A stretch of DNA of 18,703 bases from Anaerolineae bacterium (GCA_015492875.1 WGEI01000339.1:1-18703), one strand, 5' to 3'. Shown: positions 1 through 6,758, counted from the first letter of the stretch. The notes: generated by a model not told the origin, from the sequence alone. Numbers and translations are program-made.

Positions 1-917
1 GGTACGCGCAGGCCACCGGCAATTGTCGCCGCATTTTCCCACGGCTCGGCGAATTCTGCGCCTTGTTCAAATGCCCGCACTATCGGGGCGCAACCTGCGG
101 ACTGTACGCTGACCATGCGCGGGCGCTTCTCGCCAATCCAACCCAGCGCTTCCATCTCGGCAAAGGCTTTCCACATGCCAACAATGCCCGTACCGCCACC
201 AGTAGGGTAGATGATCACATCGGGCAGTTCCCAACCGAACTGTTCGGCAATTTCATAGCCCATCGTCTTCTTGCCTTCGATACGATAAGGCTCTTTCAGC
301 GTAGAAACCTCGAACCAGCGCCCCTGTTCAACCCCTTCTCGTACCCGCGCGCCGCAATCTGTAATCAAGCCATCTACCAGCGTCACTTCTGCCCCCAGCG
401 CCAACATCTCCGCCACAAAGGGGCGTGGCACATCTTGCGGCGCGAACACATAAGCCGGTAGCCCCACATGCGCCGCATAGGCCGACATTGCCCCGCCCGC
501 GTTGCCCGCCGTGGGGATAGCCACCGCCTTTGCGCCCAACTCTGCCGCCCGCGCCACCGCTATCACCAGCCCGCGCGCCTTAAACGATGTCGTTGGGTTT
601 TGCCCCTCATCTTTGGCGAAGAGTTGCTTCAGCCCTAATTTTTCGCCCAAGCGGCGCAGCGGCAATAAAGGCGTCCAGCCCTCACCCAACGTGATACGAT
701 AGCGCGCATCTTGTACTGGCAAAAGTTCAGCATAGCGCCAGAGTGTCGCCTCGCGCCCATGAATGACATCGCGGTCAACCCCATTACGCGCCGCTGCCAA
801 ATCATAGCGCGCCAGCAAAGGCTTATGGCAATCCGGACATAAATTCATCAATTGATTGTGGTCGTAAGTAGCACCGCAATAACCGCATTCTAGATGTGTT
901 AAATAGCTTTTCATCAT
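1..917 (-). CDS. thrC: threonine synthase, 3' end beyond window
   Basis: This gene encodes a PLP-dependent enzyme that converts O-phosphohomoserine to threonine in the cytoplasm, the last step of threonine synthesis. The N-terminus carries a zinc-ribbon-like pair of CxxC motifs (CGYC at residues 11-14, CPDC at 27-30), as in the zinc-ribbon type of threonine synthases. The PLP lysine lies in TTSFKARG (about K113), and the phosphate-binding glycine loop reads TGGGTG further on. About 305 codons are visible; the C-terminal part lies left of the window. I chose the ATG at 915-917 because an AGG sits 5 nt upstream; the adjacent ATG at 912-914 is equally possible. Other PLP fold-type II enzymes such as cysteate synthase share this architecture, so substrate is inferred from overall similarity. 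Confidence 0.88.
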   Translation of the reverse strand, partial: MMKSYLTHLECGYCGATYDHNQLMNLCPDCHKPLLARYDLAAARNGVDRDVIHGREATLWRYAELLPVQDARYRITLGEGWTPLLPLRRLGEKLGLKQLFAKDEGQNPTTSFKARGLVIAVARAAELGAKAVAIPTAGNAGGAMSAYAAHVGLPAYVFAPQDVPRPFVAEMLALGAEVTLVDGLITDCGARVREGVEQGRWFEVSTLKEPYRIEGKKTMGYEIAEQFGWELPDVIIYPTGGGTGIVGMWKAFAEMEALGWIGEKRPRMVSVQSAGCAPIVRAFEQGAEFAEPWENAATIAGGLRV

Positions 918-950
918 TAAAACCTAATCCCATAAAAAACATACTTTTTG

Positions 951-959
951 ATTGTATCA
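951..959 (-). promoter_or_regulatory. extended -10 promoter of thrC
   Basis: On the minus strand TGATACAAT matches an extended -10 (TGn plus TACAAT) about 34 nt upstream of the threonine synthase start. I see no good -35 hexamer, which is usual for extended -10 promoters. Confidence 0.45.
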
Positions 960-1000
960 TGCTCTTATGGCCAAAAAACTTAAGCGGTCTTTATGGTCTA

Positions 1001-1035
1001 AAATAAAAACCGTCATCTGAATGTAGATGACGGTT
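1001..1035 (-). terminator. intrinsic terminator after the DUF2892 gene
   Basis: A perfect 11-bp stem (AACCGTCATCT paired with AGATGACGGTT, 6-nt loop) is followed on the minus strand by TTTTTATTTT. It lies about 40 bp past the stop of the DUF2892 gene and separates it from thrC. Confidence 0.85.
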
Positions 1036-1075
1036 CGTGTCTGAAAATGGATGCTACTATGCAATGGGGGAAAAG

Positions 1076-1276
1076 CTATGCACAGTCTTGGCAGGTTTTG
1101 ATGCCCAGCAAACGATAGAGCGGACAAAAACCAACCAGACCCGTAACCACTAAGATAGCGCCAACAATGGCCAGCCACCATAATGTGCTAAAGGACGTTA
1201 GGGCAACAACCAGTAGAACAATGCCCAATACCAGACGAATGATGCGGTCGATATTGCTTTCATTACGCGCCAACAT
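1076..1276 (-). CDS. DUF2892 (YgaP-like) small membrane protein
   Basis: A 66-residue protein that matches the DUF2892 pattern: a short polar N-terminus (ARNESNIDRIIRL), two hydrophobic helices at about residues 12-30 and 32-50 and the characteristic C-terminal segment FCPLYRLLGIKTC. In other bacteria this domain occurs alone or fused to rhodanese domains, as in the inner membrane protein YgaP; its role is not well defined. The Cys residues near the C-terminus might face a thiol or sulfide partner, but that is inference. An AGGAAA lies about 7 nt upstream of the ATG, and a strong terminator follows the stop. It is probably transcribed alone or together with metG, about 100 bp upstream. A 74-codon ORF overlapping it on the same strand is a frame shadow. 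Confidence 0.85.
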   Translation of the reverse strand: MLARNESNIDRIIRLVLGIVLLVVALTSFSTLWWLAIVGAILVVTGLVGFCPLYRLLGIKTCQDCA

Positions 1277-1379
1277 GTGACGTTTCCTTTCTCGACAAAA
1301 CTACGGTCGAACAATCGGTCTTAGGGCTGCCCTTGTTCATTCTTTAGATGTCTACATTGCCGAAAGGTTACATCATCGC

Positions 1380-3188
1380 CTAATTTTCATCCAAAGTAAT
1401 CGCGCCCTCTTCACGCGGTTGCCCCAAATATTGCCGTTCCTGTTTCACAATTTCCGGGTCTAGCTTAGTATAAAGCGGGGCGGGTTGGCGCAAGGCTTGC
1501 CCTGCTGGTAATTGGCTCGCTTCCCAACGTCCAATCGCATTACTGCCATCGTAGAACAGCACGTTATGCGCTCTGGTCTCTTCTTCCACTTCACGGATAA
1601 CTAAATCGCCGAAAATTTGGCCATCATAGCCCAGATATTCATGCACCTTTTGCGAGCTAAATGGCAAGAAGGGCGCAAGTAACGTCTTCAAGTTATCGAT
1701 CACCCGCAAAATCGTATAGACCGAACGCGCCGCATCCGTCGGGTTATGCTTAATCGTCTTCCACGGTTCGCGTCTATCCAAATAAGCGTTGGCCTCTCGC
1801 ACAAGTGCCATCGCCTCTTGCAGGGCATCGCGCAGTTTCACCTTTTCCAGCAATGCACCGACTGTCTCAAAGCCACCTTCTACACGCTCAATCATGGCGC
1901 GGTCGGCGTCTGTTAGCTCGTCATACTCTGGCACACGCCCATCAAAGCGCTTATAGGCAAAGCCCAACATACGGTTGACCAAATTGCCCCATGCCGCCAC
2001 TAATTCGTTGTTCACCCGCGCCAAGAACCCCTCCCACGAAAAATCACTATCCTGCGTTTCGGGGAAGGTGATGGCCGTATAGTAGCGCACTGCATCGGGT
2101 TGGTAGCGCTCTAAAATATCTGGCAGCCAAATAGCCCAGTTGCGGCCTTTGCTGAACTGTTTGCCTTCAATGTTCATGAATTCATTAGCTGGCACATCGT
2201 AAGGCAGTTGCAACGGCGTATCGTCGCCTTCGTTGTAAATGCCATTGACGCCCAATAGCTCTGCCTGCCAAATTATCGTATGGAAGGGGATGTTATCCTT
2301 GCCGATGAAACAATAAATCTCAGCATCGGGGTTATACCACCAGCGTTTCCAAGCATCTGGCTCGCCTATGAGCTTCGCCCATTCAACGCTAGCCGTGAAG
2401 TAGCCCATCACCGCTTCGAACCATACGTACAAGCGTTTATCTTCCCAGCCCTCTAAGGGCACACGGATACCCCAATTAATATCCCGCGTGATGGGGCGTC
2501 CGCGTAGGCCGTCCTTCACGAAATTTTGGCTGAAGCGCGTGACATTAGGCCGCCAATGGTCTTGATGCTCTGCCAGATATGCCAAAATTTGCTCGCTGAA
2601 GGCCGCTAAATCTAAGAAGAAGTGTTCTGCCTCGCGCACTTCTAGCAAATCTTCTGGATTAGCGCTATTGTGCGGGTTGATGAGCTGGGTGGCGTCCATG
2701 AGGTTGCCGCAATTATCGCATTGATCGCCGCGCGCGCGCTCATAGCCGCAGATATAGCATGTCCCCTCTACGTAGCGGTCGGGCAGGAAGCGCTTTTCGG
2801 CAGGGCTATACAAAAGCTTTTGGCGCTCTTTATAGAGGTAGCCGCGCTCGAATAAAATACGGAAGAAATCCTGCGCGATTTGATGATGGTTTTCGGTATC
2901 GGTATGGGTGAATAGGTCATAGCTGATGCCGATTTTCTTCTGCGTCAGTAAGAAGCGCTCGTGATAATGCTCGAAAATATCACGGGGAGAAACACCGCGC
3001 TTATCTGCTTCTACTGAAATCGGCGTGCCATGACTATCAGAGCCAGACACCATCAAGACATGATTGCCTTTCAAACGGTGAAAGCGTGCGAAGATATCTG
3101 CTGGCAAATATGCGCCCGCCAAGTGACCGACATGCAAATCCCCATTGGCATAGGGCCAGGCAACCGAAACATGAATATATTTGGGCAT
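1380..3188 (-). CDS. metG: methionyl-tRNA synthetase
   Basis: Class I aminoacyl-tRNA synthetase that charges both initiator and elongator tRNA-Met with methionine in the cytosol. The HIGH motif is HVGH (residues 19-22). The KMSKS motif appears as KQFSK (343-347). Between them lies one four-Cys zinc knuckle (C144, C147, C157, C160), and the catalytic domain includes the GSDSHGTP segment (49-56). The 602 residues cover the catalytic and anticodon-binding domains; there is no C-terminal EMAP/tRNA-binding domain. The start is supported by AGAAAGGA 6-7 nt upstream of the ATG. The gene stands apart from its neighbours and is preceded by a leader that looks like a complete attenuator (see 3246-3439), suggesting expression responds to the supply of charged tRNA-Met. 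Confidence 0.97.
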   Translation of the reverse strand: MPKYIHVSVAWPYANGDLHVGHLAGAYLPADIFARFHRLKGNHVLMVSGSDSHGTPISVEADKRGVSPRDIFEHYHERFLLTQKKIGISYDLFTHTDTENHHQIAQDFFRILFERGYLYKERQKLLYSPAEKRFLPDRYVEGTCYICGYERARGDQCDNCGNLMDATQLINPHNSANPEDLLEVREAEHFFLDLAAFSEQILAYLAEHQDHWRPNVTRFSQNFVKDGLRGRPITRDINWGIRVPLEGWEDKRLYVWFEAVMGYFTASVEWAKLIGEPDAWKRWWYNPDAEIYCFIGKDNIPFHTIIWQAELLGVNGIYNEGDDTPLQLPYDVPANEFMNIEGKQFSKGRNWAIWLPDILERYQPDAVRYYTAITFPETQDSDFSWEGFLARVNNELVAAWGNLVNRMLGFAYKRFDGRVPEYDELTDADRAMIERVEGGFETVGALLEKVKLRDALQEAMALVREANAYLDRREPWKTIKHNPTDAARSVYTILRVIDNLKTLLAPFLPFSSQKVHEYLGYDGQIFGDLVIREVEEETRAHNVLFYDGSNAIGRWEASQLPAGQALRQPAPLYTKLDPEIVKQERQYLGQPREEGAITLDEN

Positions 3189-3245
3189 GGTGTTCCTTTC
3201 TGCTGGTATGTCTTCGCCGTTATTGCACGATTGGTGAATAGCATG

Positions 3246-3273
3246 ACTATATAATGAAAAAACCGCCTGTCAA
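3246..3273 (-). promoter_or_regulatory. possible second metG promoter inside the attenuator
   Basis: On the minus strand TTGACA (3268-3273) and TATAGT (3246-3251) are separated by 16 bp. The -35 would lie within the 3' arm of the attenuator terminator. If active, it would start a short transcript just upstream of metG that escapes attenuation and gives basal expression. The TTGACA could be a by-product of the RNA pairing sequence. Confidence 0.35.
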
Positions 3274-3284
3274 CGACAGACGGT
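3257..3284 (-). terminator. metG leader attenuator terminator (segments 3:4)
   Basis: On the minus strand ACCGTCTGTC, loop GTT, GACAGGCGGT forms a 10-bp stem with one G-U pair, followed directly by six T. It lies between the leader peptide and metG, so transcription must pass it to reach the gene. The 5' arm (forward 3275-3283) is also perfectly complementary to segment 2 at forward 3330-3338, making this a conditional terminator. Confidence 0.85.
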
Positions 3285-3308
3285 CTGATGAGCAAACGCC
3301 CGTTTCGG

Positions 3309-3392
3309 TCAGCAAGCGCCAAGCAACTGCCGTCTGTCAACAATACAGCGGTTCTTGAACGGCATTCGCATCATGGCGTGATAGCAACTCAT
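3309..3392 (-). CDS. metG leader peptide (Met-rich regulatory ORF)
   Basis: A 27-codon ORF starting MSCYHAMMRMPF and ending QLLGAC. Codons 7, 8 and 10 are ATG, so three internal methionines fall within four codons. AGGA stands 6 nt before the ATG, a good ribosome-binding site, and a promoter lies about 40 bp upstream. The last base of codon 14 and codons 15-16 contain RNA segment 1, and codons 19-21 contain segment 2, of an attenuator whose terminator follows. A ribosome waiting for Met-tRNA at codons 8-10 should cover segment 1 and leave segment 2 free to pair with segment 3, allowing read-through into metG. The peptide itself need have no function. The reading is from sequence logic alone; a chance ORF is possible but would have to match position, codon content and pairing segments together. 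Confidence 0.65.
   Translation of the reverse strand: MSCYHAMMRMPFKNRCIVDRRQLLGAC
3330..3351 (-). promoter_or_regulatory. attenuator segments 1 and 2 (1:2 hairpin, antiterminator arm)
   Basis: Minus-strand CCGCTGT (segment 1, forward 3345-3351) can pair with ACAG-A-CGG (in segment 2) with one bulged A and a 7-nt loop. Segment 2 as a whole, GACAGACGG (forward 3330-3338), is a perfect 9-bp complement of terminator arm CCGTCTGTC (segment 3). Segments 2 and 4 are near-identical repeats (GTTGACAGACGG and GTTGACAGGCGG), as expected when both compete for segment 3. The 1:2 pairing favours termination and the 2:3 pairing favours read-through. Confidence 0.7.
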
Positions 3393-3430
3393 CCCAATTC
3401 CTGTAAATAGTGCTCACTGACATTGCAGCC

Positions 3431-3439
3431 ATTATACCA
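3431..3439 (-). promoter_or_regulatory. extended -10 promoter of the metG leader
   Basis: Minus-strand TGGTATAAT is a consensus extended -10. The predicted start near 3424 leaves a 5' leader of about 30 nt before the leader-peptide ATG. No convincing -35 is visible. It lies just outside the divergent PD40 gene if that gene starts at 3492. Confidence 0.65.
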
Positions 3440-3491
3440 TAAAATCAAGATGATTGATGGTTTGTTTTGGCATATCGAGAGAGTTTTTATA

Positions 3492-4403
3492 GTGAAAGCT
3501 TTTATCTATGTTTGGTTACGCACCACTACCGCGCTCATCGCTCTTTTCACCGCTGCCTCCATAGGCGCTATCGGACTGGGGCAGTGGGTGGAGGCGGATG
3601 TGCTGGCGTTTTCTGCTTCTGGGGAGAGTTTCGCCTATACTGGTACATCACTTTATGTTATGGATGTCGCCCGCCATTTGAAAGCGCGTTGGCTTCCCGC
3701 CGCCATTTGGCCAGCGTGGTCACCAGATGGCGAGCAATTGGCATATCTCCGCTACCAGCCCGACGGTACATATTTCTATGTGGTGTCGCCCTATCGCCAA
3801 CAAAGCCATCCTATTGCCACCTTCGCTGATGTGGTGAAGTGGGTATACTGGTATCCCGATGGCTATAGCCTGTATTTTTCGGGCGGCGGTACGGGGGATG
3901 TCTATCGCCTCAGTTTACAGAGCGGCATCATCACCCCAATGACCCGCGCCGTGCATGCAGATTACATGGCCGTACCTGCCCCACAAGGGCGCTACTTGGC
4001 GCTTGTATCGAACCGAGACGGCGCGCCCTCAATTTATCTGATGGATACCGAAGCCATCACGCAATTCAGCGAGGGCATGACTTTGCTCACCAACCCCCGC
4101 GTTTTGGAATGGTCGCCCCGGTGGTCGCCAGATGGCCGCCAAATCGCTTTCCTCGCTCGCGATGAGCGTTACGAGTTGCGCATCTTGGATTTAGATACCC
4201 GCCAACAGCGTATCGTGACCACATTTGACGTAGACATGGGCTATGTTGATTTATGGGCGTGGTTAGGGGGCAACCGCTTTATTCTCACCATTCAGAACAG
4301 CACTACCCGCAGCGATATTTACCTCTATGATAGCGATAAACAACAGTTAATCCCCTTATCTCAAACGCCCATAGATGAAACTCATCCCGCTGTTCGGCCT
4401 TAG
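3492..4403 (+). CDS. PD40/TolB-like beta-propeller protein, signal-anchored
   Basis: About 303 residues with an N-terminal hydrophobic segment (residues 9-30, RTTTALIALF onward) that should anchor or export it. The rest is built of WD40-like PD40 blades, with the typical WSPDG motif seen as PAWSPDGEQLAYL and RWSPDGRQIAFL, and a weaker copy YWYPDGYSLYF. Such propellers bind proteins or ligands outside the cytoplasm (TolB is the best known), and many are of unknown role. I chose the GTG at 3492 because GAGAGAG lies 8-9 nt upstream and it puts the signal segment at the N-terminus. In-frame ATGs at 3423 and 3450 would overlap the divergent metG promoter. The stop overlaps the convergent ccdA-like gene by 4 bp. 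Its partner is unknown. Confidence 0.75.
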   Translation: MKAFIYVWLRTTTALIALFTAASIGAIGLGQWVEADVLAFSASGESFAYTGTSLYVMDVARHLKARWLPAAIWPAWSPDGEQLAYLRYQPDGTYFYVVSPYRQQSHPIATFADVVKWVYWYPDGYSLYFSGGGTGDVYRLSLQSGIITPMTRAVHADYMAVPAPQGRYLALVSNRDGAPSIYLMDTEAITQFSEGMTLLTNPRVLEWSPRWSPDGRQIAFLARDERYELRILDLDTRQQRIVTTFDVDMGYVDLWAWLGGNRFILTIQNSTTRSDIYLYDSDKQQLIPLSQTPIDETHPAVRP

Positions 4404-5104
4404 CCACCTGCCGCGGCTAGGCCTAACGGGTTCAAAGCGACTTGATAAACCACTAAAAACGCCCCCGCAACGATGAGCGCCCCTGCACTGAGGGTTTTTA
4501 CATAGGGCATAACACTGCGCATATATTGGTGTACCGTTGTTTGAAATAGCGCCGTTGCTAGCGCTAATGTCGTGATGACAATACCCATACCCGCACTATA
4601 GGCGATAAATAACCCTAGTGTGCCGCTTAAATCCCCTGTGGCCATAGCACTTGCAAAAACTGAGAGAAACACCGGTAAAGTGCAGCTGAGAGAAACTAGC
4701 GCATACGCGATACCATAGAGAAACATACTTATCGGCGACTGGGTGCGTAAGTCCCATGATGGGATTGGAATTGCTACGCCTATATTTCGCCCTAACAATG
4801 TCCATGCACCGAGCAAAACTAAACCCACACCGATAATCACGCCAAACCACGGTACGACGCTATTAAGAAGTTGCCCCGCAGCAGATAGAATGACACCAGA
4901 GATGACAAATACCACCAGAAAGCCCACTGTTGCTAGCAAGCCTAATCGTAACGCTTTGAGCAATCGGATACTTAAATCCGCTGGTTCTTGACCTTCATCG
5001 GCGAGATAAAATGAAATAAAGGTCGGTAACATAGCAAAGCCACAAGGATTAATGGTTGCTAACATACCTGCCGAAAATGCGAATGTTAATGCGCCGAGTG
5101 TCAT
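4400..5104 (-). CDS. CcdA/DsbD-type thiol-disulfide electron carrier
   Basis: A 234-residue polytopic membrane protein of the CcdA/DsbD transmembrane family. The redox pair characteristic of the family is present: C21 in ATINPCGFAMLP near helix 1 and C141 in VSLSCTLPVFL at the fourth helix. These proteins pass electrons from cytoplasmic thioredoxin across the membrane to thioredoxin-like proteins outside. About six helices can be drawn. It is the last gene of a three-gene operon: its ATG overlaps the stop of the upstream redoxin gene by 4 nt, implying translational coupling. The adjacent redoxins at 5101 and 5654 are its likely electron acceptors. The family is used for cytochrome c maturation, metal resistance and disulfide reduction; the metal-type promoter here makes the second most likely. 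Confidence 0.88.
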   Translation of the reverse strand: MTLGALTFAFSAGMLATINPCGFAMLPTFISFYLADEGQEPADLSIRLLKALRLGLLATVGFLVVFVISGVILSAAGQLLNSVVPWFGVIIGVGLVLLGAWTLLGRNIGVAIPIPSWDLRTQSPISMFLYGIAYALVSLSCTLPVFLSVFASAMATGDLSGTLGLFIAYSAGMGIVITTLALATALFQTTVHQYMRSVMPYVKTLSAGALIVAGAFLVVYQVALNPLGLAAAGG

Positions 5105-5646
5105 AAGCCTAATGCCTCCAGTTGTGCGCGTAAGGTGTTATAGTCTGTTGGATAAGCATCACGGTAGATTTCTTGCGCTTGACTATTGAAAATCACGGTT
5201 GTATCAAGCGCCCGTAACCCATAGGTGCGGCTGATAACCCCTTCTTTATCTAGAACCCAATAAAGCGTATTGGCATTATTGCCGACAGCTTGTTGAAACT
5301 GTTGTACCAGTTCTGCGTTACTGGATGGGTCAATGTCTACTGCGATGATTTGTAGCCCATCTCCCATCTCAGTTTTGAGCCTTGCTAATGCCCGCGCTTC
5401 TGGTATGCATGTGCCACACCAGTACGCCATAGCAAAAACTACTGTAGCCTGTTTATCTCCAGCGGGGATACTTAATGTTTCGCCCGTTAAAGTTGTGATG
5501 TTCAACGTTTCTGCTACTGCACCGGTTTGGCTATTACCCGCATAAGTGGTAAATAGCGCCACACCAACCACAGCCACCATCCCGACAACAAGGATGCTCA
5601 AAATAAAATCGCGGTTTCGCTTTTGTTTCTGCCGTTTTTTAGCCAT
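5101..5646 (-). CDS. TlpA/ResA-like membrane-anchored redoxin
   Basis: 181 residues with a strongly basic N-terminus (KKRQKQKRNR), one membrane helix at about residues 14-34, and an extracytoplasmic thioredoxin fold. The active site is WCGTC (C77 and C80), preceded by a beta strand and followed by the helix IPEARALARL, with the VDIDPSS segment typical of the TlpA/AhpC-TSA group. The expected role is thiol-disulfide exchange outside the cytoplasm, reduced by the CcdA-type protein encoded next. The gene starts 7 nt after the HMA-redoxin stop, with GAGGG as ribosome-binding site, and its stop overlaps the next ATG. Substrate is unknown: an apocytochrome, a metal-binding protein, or the partner redoxin. 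Confidence 0.85.
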   Translation of the reverse strand: MAKKRQKQKRNRDFILSILVVGMVAVVGVALFTTYAGNSQTGAVAETLNITTLTGETLSIPAGDKQATVVFAMAYWCGTCIPEARALARLKTEMGDGLQIIAVDIDPSSNAELVQQFQQAVGNNANTLYWVLDKEGVISRTYGLRALDTTVIFNSQAQEIYRDAYPTDYNTLRAQLEALGL

Positions 5647-5653
5647 AAGCCCT

Positions 5654-6565
5654 CTACAGTTCAGCTTCTAGTGCTTGTTCAATTTGCTCTCGTAAGACTG
5701 TATCTGGCGTTAGAAAATCATCCCGATAAAGGATATTTCCTTGACGATCTAAAATCAGCGTTGCGTCAATATCAACGCCTAGCAATTCGCGTAGTGTACC
5801 TTCAGTATCGACTGCCCATGTTAGGTTTGTTGCGTCCAATACATTGGCAAACCATGCCAGTTGTTGAGAGCCGCCAACGTTGTAAATATCCACAAAAACC
5901 ACCCGCAAATGCTCTGCGTCATGTTCTTTTACAATGCGTGCCAGACTTTGCGCTTCTATGCCACACGTGGAGCAGCCGGCTGTTCCAAATAAGAGCACTG
6001 TGATGGGGCGCTCACTATCAGGAATGCGAATTTCTCCAGCCGCCTCTACATCGGGTGTTACAGAGAAATTCAGTGCTGGCGGTTGTTCTGGTGGGTTATC
6101 TAACGCGATAATAGGTAAGGTGAAAGATGGCGAGTTGTTCTCTTCTGTGATGGTTTCCTCATTGGTGATAGGCTCATTTGCCACGTTGGCTTCCACAGAG
6201 GTGTTGTCATTGTCATTTACGGGGATTTCTGCTAATGAAGATGGTCTAGCGGCGAACTTTGATGAAAACACCGTGATAATTAATGCTATGCCACCCACCA
6301 TCAAGGCCAATAAAAGTGCAGCTATCAGTGGATTGCCCTTCGGCTGGGGCGCATTATTGGCTAACCCATAACCGCCATTTGATAAAACTGCTTCAATCGT
6401 ATCTAAAGATACATTTTGAGATATTTTCAGGTGTGCAATGCCGCTTTCCCAACTTTCTATTGTTGCGCTTTCTACTGAGTCAATAGATTCTAAAAGCTTT
6501 TTCGCCGTTTGCTCACAATGCGCACAGGTCATCCCTGTAATACGAATTGTTATATGCTTGGGCAT
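5654..6565 (-). CDS. HMA metal-binding domain fused to a thioredoxin-like domain
   Basis: 303 residues in three parts. Residues 1-68 form a heavy-metal-associated domain with GMTCAHC (C14 and C17), the motif of MerP, CopZ and P-type ATPase N-termini. A single membrane helix spans about 81-100. After an acidic, Asn/Thr-rich linker (110-165), residues 170-303 form a thioredoxin-like domain with the active site GCSTC (C198 and C201). The positive-inside rule is weak here, but the arrangement suggests a cytoplasmic metal-binding domain and an extracytoplasmic redoxin. I start it at ATG 6565, with GGGAGGGA just upstream, rather than an in-frame TTG at 6580. It is the first gene of the operon with the TlpA-like and CcdA-type genes and lies directly behind a MerR-type promoter. 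I infer metal-linked thiol chemistry; which metal cannot be told. Confidence 0.85.
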   Translation of the reverse strand: MPKHITIRITGMTCAHCEQTAKKLLESIDSVESATIESWESGIAHLKISQNVSLDTIEAVLSNGGYGLANNAPQPKGNPLIAALLLALMVGGIALIITVFSSKFAARPSSLAEIPVNDNDNTSVEANVANEPITNEETITEENNSPSFTLPIIALDNPPEQPPALNFSVTPDVEAAGEIRIPDSERPITVLLFGTAGCSTCGIEAQSLARIVKEHDAEHLRVVFVDIYNVGGSQQLAWFANVLDATNLTWAVDTEGTLRELLGVDIDATLILDRQGNILYRDDFLTPDTVLREQIEQALEAEL

Positions 6566-6600
6566 AGCTCCCTCCCTCAATAAGTTAGATTGCCTATAAC

Positions 6601-6631
6601 ACTCTACAGCCTGTAGTAGCTACAGGGTCAA
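6601..6631 (-). promoter_or_regulatory. MerR-family type promoter/operator
   Basis: On the minus strand, -35 TTGACC (6626-6631) and TAGAGT (6601-6606) are 19 bp apart. The over-long spacer carries a perfect dyad, CCTGTAG-CTA-CTACAGG (6610-6626). A 19-20 bp spacer with a central dyad is the hallmark of promoters activated by MerR-family metal sensors (MerR, ZntR, CadR, CueR). It starts transcription roughly 30 bp before the HMA-redoxin ATG. No merR-like gene is in the window. Confidence 0.8.
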
Positions 6632-6714
6632 GCCTTTAAGATTGTTTTCACTCCTGAATGATGACAAATGGCGTGCCCTTAAACGTTAAACGGGTTACAA
6701 TTCCCCTTTAGGAT

Positions 6715-6734
6715 GGCATGATGTGATTCATGCC
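6715..6734 (+). promoter_or_regulatory. inverted repeat upstream of pulA
   Basis: GGCATGA-tgtgat-TCATGCC is a perfect 7-bp inverted repeat 25 bp upstream of the pullulanase start and just downstream of a possible -10 (TACAAT at 6696-6701, no clear -35). It could be an operator or an mRNA hairpin. It does not match the LacI-type sites at 14995 and 15112. A good ribosome-binding site (GAAAGGG) follows before the ATG. Confidence 0.35.
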
Positions 6735-6758
6735 AACGCTATGGAGAAAGGGTGAAAT

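Noticed and set aside
957..1181. 74-codon minus-strand ORF
   Set aside because: It overlaps the recognisable DUF2892 gene in another frame and runs through that gene's terminator.
3189..3440. T-box or SAM (S-box) riboswitch upstream of metG
   Set aside because: The T-box core (AGGGTGGNACCGCG) is absent; only a GAACCGC fragment is seen, and no SAM-riboswitch core is present. The leader ORF and 1:2/2:3/3:4 pairings explain the region better.
4400..4403. Overlap of convergent stop codons (TTAG)
   Set aside because: A 4-bp overlap of converging genes is common and needs no special explanation.
6566..6580. Start of the HMA-redoxin gene at 6580
   Set aside because: That codon is TTG, lies within the ribosome-binding region, and adds residues before the HMA domain; ATG 6565 has a strong GGGAGGGA upstream.
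6581..6758. A merR-like gene next to the MerR-type promoter
   Set aside because: The 178-bp gap is too short and neither strand carries a MerR-like frame here or elsewhere in the window.
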